A stretch of DNA of 64,000 bases from the NCBI RefSeq assembly GCF_009184635.1, contig NZ_WELI01000005.1, forward strand, positions 186,001-250,000, read 5' to 3'. A program made the translations under genes and the position numbers. The notes under the pieces are model-generated. The model had not been told where the DNA came from, ran no database searches, and saw only the letters and a program-made list of their open reading frames with translations. The first letter of the stretch is position 1. Every line of letters starts with the position of its first letter. The DNA comes from Rudanella paleaurantiibacter (lineage in GTDB: Bacteria > Bacteroidota > Bacteroidia > Cytophagales > Spirosomataceae). Positions 49,969 to 59,713 of this stretch are shown piece after piece.

Positions 49969-51492
49969 CTACACCGTCAGATAGCCCGAGTATATTCTGC
50001 CTCCGCGCGCCACAAACGTATGGGTGCCCCCCACAAGGTTCAGCGTGACCGTTTCCCGCTGCCCCGGTGGGAGCATCGACAGATACACGTACGAGCGTTC
50101 GTTCACCAGCCGACCCAGCAAAAACAGACCCTGCCCGGTGTTTTGCAGCCGATCCACGAGGTAGTCAGCAGGCACCACCCCGTTTACGGCCGTAGACCCG
50201 TGCCAGTTCGTGCTATGCGCCCCCCATGACAGTTCATCGCCCGTTTTCTCCCGGCACTTACTGTACATGTGCCCCGCCAGTAGCGGCAGGTCATAGCCGC
50301 TTTGCGGGTTGGCCGGAAAGCCGACAGCGGCCTCGGTGTAGAACTGCACCGAGGGGTAGCGGGTCCGCGGTGGGCCCGAGTACTGCATACCGACCTGACC
50401 CTCTGCAATCACATTGTCCGGGTTGGAGCCAAACCGCTCGGCCGACTCCCAGGCAAACAGGTGATAGCCCAATGAGAGGGCGTACACCATGACAAATATC
50501 TGCATGGGGTAGCTGTACTGGGGGAAGGTGGGCCGGGTAACGGTGCCCCCGTCCGATGTCTGGTAGGTGTAGGTTACGCTATACTTCGTTTCGCCCAACG
50601 TCTCCTGATAACCCGGAAAGAAAATAGCCATGTGCCGGTGTGTGATGCCAGCCTGCGCTTTGGCCTTGCTGTCCACCTCGAAGTTCAGGAGGGCGAGCAG
50701 CGTGGCCCGGTTCTTATCCTGATCCCCGGCATCGTACCCTTTCACGCAGCCCGACCGGTGGAGGTAGAACGAACGCGAATAATACCCGTCGCCAAACAAA
50801 GGATTGTTCCGCGCGACCTGCAAGGCCGAGCCGGTGAGAGCCGCCCGTAGTTGGCCCGTATCGTTGAACAGCAAGGGGCCGAGGTTGAGATGCCCCGCAT
50901 ACTCCCCGTAATACTCGGCTCCTCCGCCCCAGCCCCGCACGAGCTGGGCAATCCGCTCACTCATCCAACCGGCCTGTGGGGATGCGTTCCACTCGCCAAT
51001 ACCCATCCCCTTCGTTTTTACCTGCCCGTTCTCGATGAACGTACCCCAGACCGCGCCCCCCTGCTGCCCGTCGGTATCGTGCGAGAGCCGCTCCACGATC
51101 TCCGTGGTAATGCGTTTGGCGCGAGGGGTTGAAAACATACCGCCGAGCTGACTGTCGAGGGCCTGTTTGGTCCAGCCCGGATAATTCACCCCGCCCGCCG
51201 ACCACGGGATCGGTACGACCGGATCACCCCCCATTGCCGCAAACAACCCACCCCCCGCGTCGATGGTGGCCCGCTCGTCCCAATTCACCGTCACGTCTGG
51301 GCTACCCGCATTCTGGTAGTTGAGAGTAATGCCCTTCGCTTTGTGGGCCGCATTGGTCCGGTCGGCCCGCCGGTAGATCAGGCACATGTCCTGACCGGGT
51401 TGGAGCGTGAACGGCTCCCCGAAATCGACGTAGGAGGTGATGTACCCCCACAGCAGGGCCGGAGCCCGCCAGATACCGTTTAGCGTTGCCAT
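49969..51492 (-). CDS. Phage tail tip or fibre-associated protein
   Basis: The 507-residue product begins MATLNGIWRAPALLWGYITS and is rich in Gly, Tyr and Trp. It has segments such as GIGEWNASPQAGWMSERIAQ LVRGWGGGAEYYGEYAGHLN and MQIFVMVYALSLGYHLFAWE that resemble a beta/alpha barrel with acidic pockets, then a beta C-terminus. It may be a glycan-active tail protein that acts on host surface sugars. It overlaps the preceding fibre gene by one base (TAATG). I do not recognise a family. Confidence 0.65.
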   Translation of the reverse strand: MATLNGIWRAPALLWGYITSYVDFGEPFTLQPGQDMCLIYRRADRTNAAHKAKGITLNYQNAGSPDVTVNWDERATIDAGGGLFAAMGGDPVVPIPWSAGGVNYPGWTKQALDSQLGGMFSTPRAKRITTEIVERLSHDTDGQQGGAVWGTFIENGQVKTKGMGIGEWNASPQAGWMSERIAQLVRGWGGGAEYYGEYAGHLNLGPLLFNDTGQLRAALTGSALQVARNNPLFGDGYYSRSFYLHRSGCVKGYDAGDQDKNRATLLALLNFEVDSKAKAQAGITHRHMAIFFPGYQETLGETKYSVTYTYQTSDGGTVTRPTFPQYSYPMQIFVMVYALSLGYHLFAWESAERFGSNPDNVIAEGQVGMQYSGPPRTRYPSVQFYTEAAVGFPANPQSGYDLPLLAGHMYSKCREKTGDELSWGAHSTNWHGSTAVNGVVPADYLVDRLQNTGQGLFLLGRLVNERSYVYLSMLPPGQRETVTLNLVGGTHTFVARGGRIYSGYLTV

Positions 51493-54400
51493 TAGGGGTA
51501 GACGATTAGTTGTTGACAGGCGTACTCACCATTCAGGGCTTTGGTCGATGACCACTCCACCAGCAGCGGTAGGCCGTCTCGCTCGAAGAACACCGTACTG
51601 AGTTGGTTGTAGCTGATCCAGCTCCGTTCGTTCTCGCCCAGCTTGCCGTTTCCGTCGAAGCGGTAGAACCCATAGCCCGGATTGGAGAGGTTCGAGAGGC
51701 CGAACTCGTCCGATGTCGGCCCGGCCACTACCTGCACGTTCAGTTTAGCCAGGTTGGTCGAGAAGCCCACTTTGCTGCCCGTTGGCGCGGTGGGTTTGGT
51801 CCACGTACCCATTTCGGTGATATACCCGCATGAGTCGGTACGGAACCACTTAAACGAGGTGGTGGTGGGTCCGCCCGTTACATTCGTATCTGTATCGGCT
51901 ATGTCATACACATGCAATCCCGCTTCAATCGGATAGAGTGAATTAGCTGTATCCGGGTTTCGACTACCCCGCACCCGCACCCCTACCGCCAGCGTAGCCG
52001 ACGATGCCGCCACCGGCCAGAACGCAATTAATTGCCCACCCGTGGGGTAGCCTTTCAATACTTCCTGCTGCGCTTCCTGTAGGCTCACAAACGAACGATT
52101 GCGCCATGAGCCATCCTGAGCGATAGGTGTTGATTGGCTGTAATTCCAGTAGTTGTGAGCAATGAAGGCGTGCGTAGCCTCCGCCGAAATATCCCGGTAA
52201 TCCGAGCAGCCCTGCACCACGAGGGTTTTGGCCACCGACACCGTTTCGCTACTGCCTCCCCCCGTACTGTTCACGGCGGGGGTGCTGGTTATATCCTCGA
52301 AGCTCACAAACTCAAACTCCCAGCCCCGGCCCGATACGGGCGTATTTTCAGGGCCGTACTGCTGAATCGACAGCTCATTGATCTTACCCGTCCAGCCCGG
52401 TGTACCAGCCAGCGGAATAGCGATAGTCTGCCAGCTCGTCGAGGCCGTGAACGCTTTGGCTTGCCCGGCGGCATCGCCCGGCGACTGACCCGCCCGTGTC
52501 CACTGTACATGGAGGGTGGTGGGCGTATTAGCCCCCGTAAGCCGCATCCGCACGTAAAGCGTACCCATATCGCTCGCGTTATACTGCCCCTCGGGCAAAA
52601 ACAGGCGCGGTTGGGCGTTGAGGTGGGTAACGATCAGCGCGCCCGTCTCGCCCTCATCGGCCAGATAGGCGTTATCGGTCGAGCAGTTTTGCCAGCGCGT
52701 GTAGCCCCTGAAATCGAGCCGTGGGCGCGCATCGGGCCGGGAACCGGTATAACCTGCTGCATACTCGCGTACGCCCTCCGGGTTCGCTGACATGACCACA
52801 TCGAACGTGCCGTAGAATACCCCATTGCGAGGCAGGTTCCGCCGTACGACGTTGTTCCAGTAGATGACGTTGCTCGTCGGGTTGGCCCCGTCCACGATCT
52901 GCCGACCGGCAATCGTCCAGGCATGAGGCCCCACGATGCCGAGCCAGTTGTCACCCGCCCCACCAGCGGCCCAGTTCTCGCCGAGGGGCCGGGTGGGTTG
53001 CTCCACCTGCGTGAGGTTCACGGTCGTAATACCTCCGCCCGTCCACGGCTGCTCACCGAGGTAGAAGGCGAGGTTTGGGTACGGCATTTCCAAATGCACA
53101 CAGGGAAACTCTTGCCCCTGACCGGCGTAATAGCCCGTATCCGGTACGGCATCCTTCGAGCGGTCCACCGTGATCCGGTACCAGCTCCGCAGGCCCTCCC
53201 GGCCGTTCACGGTTACCAGACGCGTCCACACCTCGTAGAACACCCCGCAGAGGTAGCCATCGAGCGGGAAGTTGAGGAGCTGTACTTTGTGGTAGCTTGT
53301 CTGGGTGTTAGAATCAAACCCGTAATCCAGAATGAGGCTACCGGTGTCACTCCAATCCCCGCCCTCATTGGGGTTGTAGGATGCACCACCCCATACCGGT
53401 GGCTTCGTGTAGCCCGGTGGGTTGGGGTTCTGCATCCCTGAGCGGAGGGAGATCACCACCTGCCGACCCGTGTCGAAGTTGTTGACCATGTTCGAGCGAG
53501 TTACCCCGCCCACCCGGCGCGCACCGAACGAGATGGCCCCGCCCTGATCGAGCCACCGCTCATACTGCCCCTGCTGCCCCGTGAACACCACGCGCCCGTC
53601 GGCCGGAGGAATCGAGGAGGGTGGGATGCTGTAATCGAAGCCGTAGGGCAGCGTCGTACCACCCCCTCCGCCCCCGGTGGCCGTGGCCTGATAGGTCAAC
53701 CCAAACTGTCCGTTGTTCGGCCCGCGCGGAGTACCGTAGAGCCTCCGCGTGATCGGATCGAAAAACATGCCCGGAGGCAGAGAGCCGAGGAGCCCATGCG
53801 AGAGCACGCCCGATCCACCCACCCCAGCCGGGAGGGTAAAGCTGTAGGGTAGCCCGACCACCGCAGCGGGCAGGGTAAACGAGGGTATGGTGAACTGGCC
53901 ACCCGACCCCGCCGAGTTGACCTGCAGGGTGAACAGCGAATCTACCTGAGCCACCCCGTCCGATACCCGATAGGCACGATTGTAGTTGGAAGCCGTGGTC
54001 GGTGTACCTGAGAGCGTGCGCGTCGATTGGTTGAATGATAGCCCCGGAATAGCCCCGCCCGTAATGGCATAGGTGAGCGGGTCATTATCGGGATCGGATG
54101 CGGTTGGGAACGTGTAGCTGTAGGGTTGGCCCACCACCGCAGGCGGTACCGAAAAGCCCGGCACGACGGGCGGTTGGTTGCCTCCTCCGCCCGTGGTGAG
54201 CGCCACCTCACTATTGGTACTACCGAGGGCGATAATACCCGTAATGGACTCCGTGGTGAGGGTTTTCCGGCGAATCGTTATCCGCCAGTTGCCCTGTGTA
54301 ATCGCAATGCCACCCGCAAACGCAGGCGGATAGATGTAGCGCCGGTTATAATTGCCCAGCGTGAGACTGTACTGCCCCGTTACAAGCGTGCGCCAGGTGT

Positions 54401-57400
54401 CAGGGTTCGGCCACGTCTGCCCGCTGAGGGGTTCGAGTAGCACCTCAAACTCATCATTGGTGATCGACTGCACGAAGGCCGTCACCGACTGGGTATTTGT
54501 GTCGTAGGTGTAGGCGGCACTCCACCCGGGCGTAGCCGTACCGGCAATGGTGAGCTGAAACTGGGTACTCTCCGAGAGGCCCATAATATCCGTTGCTGTC
54601 ACACCGACCTGATACACGCCCGGCGTAGATACCGTACCGGTAATGACGCCCGTACTCGCCGAAATACTCAGGCCGCTCGGCCCATCGAGCGAATACGTAA
54701 GCGGGTGCCCGGTGGGGTCGGTGAAGTAGCCACCCACCGGTATGGTGAACGCCGTGGTGGGCGTACCCGACTGGGGCGGAATAGGCGCTACACTCACCCC
54801 CATCGCCCACTTTAATTGGCCGAGCGACATCCGGACGTATTCTTTGGTCGTGTCCGACTCCACCAAAACGCCAAACGTCCGGTTTTGCAGGTCGGCATTG
54901 TCCAGATTCCGCGTATTGAACGCATAGAACCGGTCGGCCGCAATGGACCGCCCTCCGCGTACACTCATCCGGTCGGACTGAATCCACATCTGGGGCGGGA
55001 ACGTGTCAGGGCTGCCCGAATCAAAGACGAGCGTAGCTCCGGCGGGAGCATCGACTACGGGAGCCGCGTCGAAATTGGCCGCGTAGGCGATCTGCTGCCC
55101 GTGTACGCTCAGGTTCGTGGTCGAAAAGCCGGAGCTACCTACCCCCCACACCGATACCGACCCGTCAGCATGTTGAAACGCAGCCAACCGCGTCGACACG
55201 TTCGGCCCCCGCAGGGTGTACGAATAGGTCAAGGCGGCCCGATTGGAGAGGAACAGGTCGATGTGGGTTTTGTTGGCCGACTCCCAGCCCCCGATAACCC
55301 CCGAGATATGTACACTGTCGTACGTACCCGCCGTATTGGGAGGCAGAGTACAGATATGTTTATGACCGGTAGCGGCCACCCATAGCTGCTCTACATGACG
55401 AGGTGTGGGTGGGGGGTTGTTTGCTCCATACACCGAGACAAACTCCGTCCAGCCGGAGCCATCATAATACCAACGTTTGCGGCTCATCATGCGCTGAGCG
55501 GCAAACATGGGCTCCCAGATTTCGACGGCCCAAAAGCCCGAAAACAGCGTGCCGTTGTCATGCACCATCCGCATCACAAACCACCACATACCCGTACTTT
55601 CCTCGTAATACGAGTACGGACCAGACCCAAATCGCGCATTGGGGTCGTACCGCCGAATCGTCTGGGTCGGCTCCTCGGTTCCCTGAATAATCGAGGGGGA
55701 GCCCGGTGTCAGGTACTGCCAGATCGACCAGGCATCGCCAGAGGAATAGCCTGACCCGGCAAAGCCGTAACAACTCCGCATGGCTACACTTCCGTACATG
55801 TCGGTGTAGGTCTGGGTAATGGTGTCCCGGCTTTGCCGCACATCAAGTGTACCCGCAGGAGATAAACGACGCGGTAAGGTGGTCACACCCCAGCCCACCG
55901 TTGATACCACCTGATACACGCCCGGTGTACGGACGTTATTCCAGTTGTCACCCGCATTGACCAGGCTAAACATGCGCCCAAAGGCCACGCCCGGCGCGCC
56001 CCCCGTCACCAGTCGAACCGGTGCCCCGATATTCACCACGGGCCCAACGCCCCCCCGGCCGAGGTACTCATACCCCACCGAGAGCGTACCGGCATTCACC
56101 GATGAGATCCGCAAAACCCCGTAAAACACGCCGTTCCCGTCCACGCAATGCACCACCATACCGGGCGTAAGGTAGGCCACCGTATCCACGGTCACCAGCC
56201 CCGTATCACCCACGGCCGTCACGTTCATTACCGAACCCGTCAGGGCCAGAATCACGGGCGCGGGTGCCCCGTCAGCTCCATCGCTCCCATCGGCCCCGTC
56301 CTGCCCGTCGGCTCCGTTCATGCCGGGCATCCCGGCCAGTATAAAACTCACCTCTGAGAGGTAGCCAGCCGACGGCCCGGCCCCCGATCCGAGGCATTGC
56401 AGCGTTACGCTCGTCCCCGAAATGGACAATACCTTGAACGTTTCATAGACCGGCTCCCCACCAATGGGCAAACAACCGAGCACCATACCGGGCGAGAGAT
56501 TGGCCGCTGTATCGACGGTAACGGTATGGGTACTGTCCACCGTTGGAGCCTCGATACCATCCAGCCCCGTAGCCAGCACCACGGGGGCCGGTAAGCCCTG
56601 TTGCCCCTGTGGACCGCGAATGTCCACCGCCGAGGCCAGACTCCCCACCAGCCCCGTAGCTCCTACGTAACTGCCCGTTGCGGGCTTAGCCCCGGTGCCA
56701 CCGGTCCAGTCGACCACCTGCAACACCCTCCGCTGCCCATCGGCCACTACACCGAGTTGCGGCACCCAGCCGTTTGTACCCGCTGTACCTGTTGCCCCTT
56801 GCATACCGACCCAGCCCGTAAGGGCGACCGTCGAGCCCGATGGTATGGACGCTACGGCCGCGTAGCCTCCGCCCGTGATGGGGGTGAGCAGCAGCGTTTT
56901 TTCCGACTCGCTTACTGAGTTGATTGTCCACAGCCCGTAGTACGTGCCGTTTTTGTGGGCCGTGATAGGTTGCCCCGGCGCAAAGCCATTCACCCGGTCG
57001 ACTGAAATACGGGTGTAAATGCCCGCTATGCTGATGGAGTTGAACAGCGTCGTAGCCGTGGGCAGATCCACTTTAGCGGCTACCTGATCGGTAATCAGGT
57101 CAATAGCCACCTCGCCGAGCGTTTTCACGGCTACCCCTTCCGAGGTAGTAGCATCCACCCAGGCGGCAATCGAGGTGACCTGTCCCGCCCCGACGGTAGG
57201 CGGCTGGGAGGCTTGCAGAGTCTTACCCACCACGTCCACCGTTTCCGGGTCGGGTGGGATATACAGATCCTCATACTGCTCCTCCCGCCAGTCATCACCG
57301 ACAATCCGCCAGAATACCCGGTAAGTAACCCCGCCCGTGATGGGCGAGCCGTCGCTTTTTGTAGTCCATTCGGGCAGGGTCTTGACGGATACGTCCTGAA

Positions 57401-57482
57401 CCCCGGCAAGGGTCAGATCGTCCGATAGCGCGTACTCTATGTCGCCGGGTTGCTCGGTCGCTTCAAGTTTGTAGTGAATCAT
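51492..57482 (-). CDS. Giant mosaic tail fibre protein (1996 residues)
   Basis: The product is a chain of modules. Residues 1-250 are an N-terminal attachment region. Short collagen-like runs follow (GMQGATGTAG, GPQGQQGLPAP, GMNGADGQDGADGSDGADG). NAGDNWNNVRTPGVYQVVST with QTYTDMYGSVAMRSCYGF is a pyocin-knob-like domain near residues 505-610. Three putative Ig/cadherin-like repeats follow near 900-985, 1130-1230 and 1235-1320 (DPTGHPLTYSLDGPSGLSIS, DPDNDPLTYAITG). The C-terminal 650 residues hold beta-rich, carbohydrate-binding-like parts. It probably recognises the host surface. Stop and start codons overlap with both neighbours (TAATG). Confidence 0.85.
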   Translation of the reverse strand: MIHYKLEATEQPGDIEYALSDDLTLAGVQDVSVKTLPEWTTKSDGSPITGGVTYRVFWRIVGDDWREEQYEDLYIPPDPETVDVVGKTLQASQPPTVGAGQVTSIAAWVDATTSEGVAVKTLGEVAIDLITDQVAAKVDLPTATTLFNSISIAGIYTRISVDRVNGFAPGQPITAHKNGTYYGLWTINSVSESEKTLLLTPITGGGYAAVASIPSGSTVALTGWVGMQGATGTAGTNGWVPQLGVVADGQRRVLQVVDWTGGTGAKPATGSYVGATGLVGSLASAVDIRGPQGQQGLPAPVVLATGLDGIEAPTVDSTHTVTVDTAANLSPGMVLGCLPIGGEPVYETFKVLSISGTSVTLQCLGSGAGPSAGYLSEVSFILAGMPGMNGADGQDGADGSDGADGAPAPVILALTGSVMNVTAVGDTGLVTVDTVAYLTPGMVVHCVDGNGVFYGVLRISSVNAGTLSVGYEYLGRGGVGPVVNIGAPVRLVTGGAPGVAFGRMFSLVNAGDNWNNVRTPGVYQVVSTVGWGVTTLPRRLSPAGTLDVRQSRDTITQTYTDMYGSVAMRSCYGFAGSGYSSGDAWSIWQYLTPGSPSIIQGTEEPTQTIRRYDPNARFGSGPYSYYEESTGMWWFVMRMVHDNGTLFSGFWAVEIWEPMFAAQRMMSRKRWYYDGSGWTEFVSVYGANNPPPTPRHVEQLWVAATGHKHICTLPPNTAGTYDSVHISGVIGGWESANKTHIDLFLSNRAALTYSYTLRGPNVSTRLAAFQHADGSVSVWGVGSSGFSTTNLSVHGQQIAYAANFDAAPVVDAPAGATLVFDSGSPDTFPPQMWIQSDRMSVRGGRSIAADRFYAFNTRNLDNADLQNRTFGVLVESDTTKEYVRMSLGQLKWAMGVSVAPIPPQSGTPTTAFTIPVGGYFTDPTGHPLTYSLDGPSGLSISASTGVITGTVSTPGVYQVGVTATDIMGLSESTQFQLTIAGTATPGWSAAYTYDTNTQSVTAFVQSITNDEFEVLLEPLSGQTWPNPDTWRTLVTGQYSLTLGNYNRRYIYPPAFAGGIAITQGNWRITIRRKTLTTESITGIIALGSTNSEVALTTGGGGNQPPVVPGFSVPPAVVGQPYSYTFPTASDPDNDPLTYAITGGAIPGLSFNQSTRTLSGTPTTASNYNRAYRVSDGVAQVDSLFTLQVNSAGSGGQFTIPSFTLPAAVVGLPYSFTLPAGVGGSGVLSHGLLGSLPPGMFFDPITRRLYGTPRGPNNGQFGLTYQATATGGGGGGTTLPYGFDYSIPPSSIPPADGRVVFTGQQGQYERWLDQGGAISFGARRVGGVTRSNMVNNFDTGRQVVISLRSGMQNPNPPGYTKPPVWGGASYNPNEGGDWSDTGSLILDYGFDSNTQTSYHKVQLLNFPLDGYLCGVFYEVWTRLVTVNGREGLRSWYRITVDRSKDAVPDTGYYAGQGQEFPCVHLEMPYPNLAFYLGEQPWTGGGITTVNLTQVEQPTRPLGENWAAGGAGDNWLGIVGPHAWTIAGRQIVDGANPTSNVIYWNNVVRRNLPRNGVFYGTFDVVMSANPEGVREYAAGYTGSRPDARPRLDFRGYTRWQNCSTDNAYLADEGETGALIVTHLNAQPRLFLPEGQYNASDMGTLYVRMRLTGANTPTTLHVQWTRAGQSPGDAAGQAKAFTASTSWQTIAIPLAGTPGWTGKINELSIQQYGPENTPVSGRGWEFEFVSFEDITSTPAVNSTGGGSSETVSVAKTLVVQGCSDYRDISAEATHAFIAHNYWNYSQSTPIAQDGSWRNRSFVSLQEAQQEVLKGYPTGGQLIAFWPVAASSATLAVGVRVRGSRNPDTANSLYPIEAGLHVYDIADTDTNVTGGPTTTSFKWFRTDSCGYITEMGTWTKPTAPTGSKVGFSTNLAKLNVQVVAGPTSDEFGLSNLSNPGYGFYRFDGNGKLGENERSWISYNQLSTVFFERDGLPLLVEWSSTKALNGEYACQQLIVYP

Positions 57483-59713
57483 TACTGGGGTAGTGGTGTA
57501 GCTTTGAGGCCGATAAGTTTTTTTAGGACTGCACCAAGGAGCTTTCCAACCCCGGTAGTGCCAGTGGTCGTCGTGGTGCTACCGCTCCCACCACGCGGGG
57601 TGTAGTTGGGGGGAATAGGCACAGGCTGTGTAGTATCAGCGGGCTCGACGATAGGCACGAGAACACCGTCCGGAGTTTCATAGCTACCGCGAAACGTTTC
57701 ATCAATGAGTGAAATTGGTAGCTCATGCAGAGTCACACGATTCAGCCGCATCCGCACATCCCAAGTCCACCGGGTTGGTATTCCCGCGTATGGCGGATTC
57801 ATGTCAGCGACACTATACACTGACAGCGGCCCGGGTTCTCGTTGAGCAGGATTGGTCAGGTGTACCCCGCCGGTCATTCGCCGGGTCTTGGGCGACAGCC
57901 AACGCAGTAGGCTCCAGCCAGTCAGTTTCTGAAACCGGTCGAGTCGGCCGTTCAGTAACCACCGCTTAGTCGGTGTACCGTTCAGCCTGAGCATAGCCCC
58001 GTAGCGGAGCGCCTGCGGTGATGTAGTAGAGAGGGCAATCTGATCGCCGAGCACCATAGACAGCTCCTCCCGCCGTAGCCGGTCATTACTACCTACATTG
58101 GCCCGCACCGTCCAGCTCTCACCCTTTAGCGGGATTACCGTCCCATCATTCAACGATATACGAATGTCCCGGTAGGTGATTGACCGAACCCCGTTACCCA
58201 GCGAGGGTACAATAGGTTCGGCCGCAAAAAGATCAATACGAAGGGTATAGTTACCCGTACCTGGTACCGGCGAGGAGGTCAGGTCAAACGTTTCGCCCTT
58301 TGTGGGCCGGGCTTCCGTATTGCCGTTATTCTGCCACGTATTGACGAAAATAAGGGTCAGCGAACGAGCACCGATATAAGTCCGCCAGTTACCGTCCGAT
58401 TGCAACCAGTATACCGTACCGTCGCTCATCGCTGCCGATACAGCCACTTTGGCCCCGGCCGTGAAGAAGTTGACGAACACGCCCGACAGCTTCAGGGTAT
58501 GCACATCCGATTGAATATAGATTGCCCCGTTGCCTCTCCCCTGTGAAACGGCCGGCCGGGAACCACGAATCATGCTGATACTCTGCCGCAGGCTTGCAAT
58601 TACCTCAAACTCGCCCGGTTGAGCTGGCAACAATTCCCCCGCGGAGGACTGCCCAAATACCCGGACCCGAAACGAGTTATCAGCTTCTCCGTCACCCTCA
58701 AACTGCACCGTTTTACCCGGCAACTGGTTAACTGTCCAGTTAGCGCCCTGTGATGAAAAATCGCCATTGCGTACCAGGTTGGTGGGATTACCGTAATCAT
58801 AATTGAGGATAACGGTTTTTTTTGGCGCTACGATACCGACTGATGTGCTGGGCTCCCAACGCATGTCGCCCGTTCCGCCCGACTGGTAATTGTTAGGCTC
58901 AAGCACCAGCGCCGGAATGGCGACAATGGATGCGCTGTACTCGTGCCACTTCTGGGGCGAGGTTCGTGCGTCGAGCGAGAGGAAACACCAGACACCCCGC
59001 TGCTGCACCAGCACAGCGCCGAAATCCGTACACAGATTATCGAGTACCGTCTTACATGATTCGTAGGTACCGTCAGTACGCAGCCACCGGCGCGGGTCAA
59101 TTTTGACGTATTGCAACGGATCAACCGTATCAGCCGGGTAGTCAGTACCATTCACGAGTATCGACTCCTCGTACCGACCCGTCCAGCTCCGTAGCGGTAA
59201 GGGGTAGCCTACCCATTCCAGACAATTGTAAAGTAATTCATGGGCCGTTATTGGCTCAGGATATGCCACCCGGCTCGGGTACCGATAGAGCGGGAAATCC
59301 TGCAATGAACCCAGACCGCAAGCGGCCGTCAAGGTCATAGCGTAGGGGGCCTCCTGATAGGGCTCTGTTGCATCGAACGGGTTGAGCCAACCCGAGGATA
59401 TCGTTACAAACGAGTTATTCTGCTGCGCCTGCAACACAACCAGCAGATCGCGGTCATTATCGGCGTAGAATGACGCCAGATCGACCGTTTGGCAGATTAC
59501 GCCGATACGAATCAGCTTGGCTTTTACGCCGATTAGCTTATCCTCAGTTTCTTCAATCCACGGCTCCCTACCAGCCGTCAGTTCGGTAACAGTACCCGAG
59601 TACCCTCTCCGGAAAAACTGAACGCGATACAACTGCCCCAGATCGGCCACGTCAGACGTCAGCGGACGTGCCCGGAACGGCATAGTATATTGTTGTCCGT
59701 AGCCCGCTATCAT
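57482..59713 (-). CDS. Phage tail tip/baseplate-hub-like protein
   Basis: The 743-residue product follows the tape-measure gene with a four-base overlap, the usual place of distal-tail and tail-tip proteins. It begins MIAGYGQQYTMPFRARPLTS and has VKAKLIRIGVICQTVDLASF YADNDRDLLVVLQ, DFGAVLVQQRGVWCFLSLDA, a carbohydrate-binding-like jelly-roll region (NLVRNGDFSSQGANWTVNQL) at about 330-520 and a Thr/Gly-rich C-terminus. It probably forms the tail tip onto which the long fibre is mounted. The assignment rests mainly on gene order. Confidence 0.7.
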   Translation of the reverse strand: MIAGYGQQYTMPFRARPLTSDVADLGQLYRVQFFRRGYSGTVTELTAGREPWIEETEDKLIGVKAKLIRIGVICQTVDLASFYADNDRDLLVVLQAQQNNSFVTISSGWLNPFDATEPYQEAPYAMTLTAACGLGSLQDFPLYRYPSRVAYPEPITAHELLYNCLEWVGYPLPLRSWTGRYEESILVNGTDYPADTVDPLQYVKIDPRRWLRTDGTYESCKTVLDNLCTDFGAVLVQQRGVWCFLSLDARTSPQKWHEYSASIVAIPALVLEPNNYQSGGTGDMRWEPSTSVGIVAPKKTVILNYDYGNPTNLVRNGDFSSQGANWTVNQLPGKTVQFEGDGEADNSFRVRVFGQSSAGELLPAQPGEFEVIASLRQSISMIRGSRPAVSQGRGNGAIYIQSDVHTLKLSGVFVNFFTAGAKVAVSAAMSDGTVYWLQSDGNWRTYIGARSLTLIFVNTWQNNGNTEARPTKGETFDLTSSPVPGTGNYTLRIDLFAAEPIVPSLGNGVRSITYRDIRISLNDGTVIPLKGESWTVRANVGSNDRLRREELSMVLGDQIALSTTSPQALRYGAMLRLNGTPTKRWLLNGRLDRFQKLTGWSLLRWLSPKTRRMTGGVHLTNPAQREPGPLSVYSVADMNPPYAGIPTRWTWDVRMRLNRVTLHELPISLIDETFRGSYETPDGVLVPIVEPADTTQPVPIPPNYTPRGGSGSTTTTTGTTGVGKLLGAVLKKLIGLKATPLPQ

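Noticed and set aside
52134-57428. Many plus-strand frames of 60-220 codons within the tail fibre gene
   Set aside because: They are antisense shadows of a 1996-residue frame whose modules are recognisable throughout.
49969-59713. Possible diversity-generating retroelement acting on the tail fibres
   Set aside because: No reverse transcriptase gene, template repeat or accessory protein is visible in the window; it could only be present outside it.
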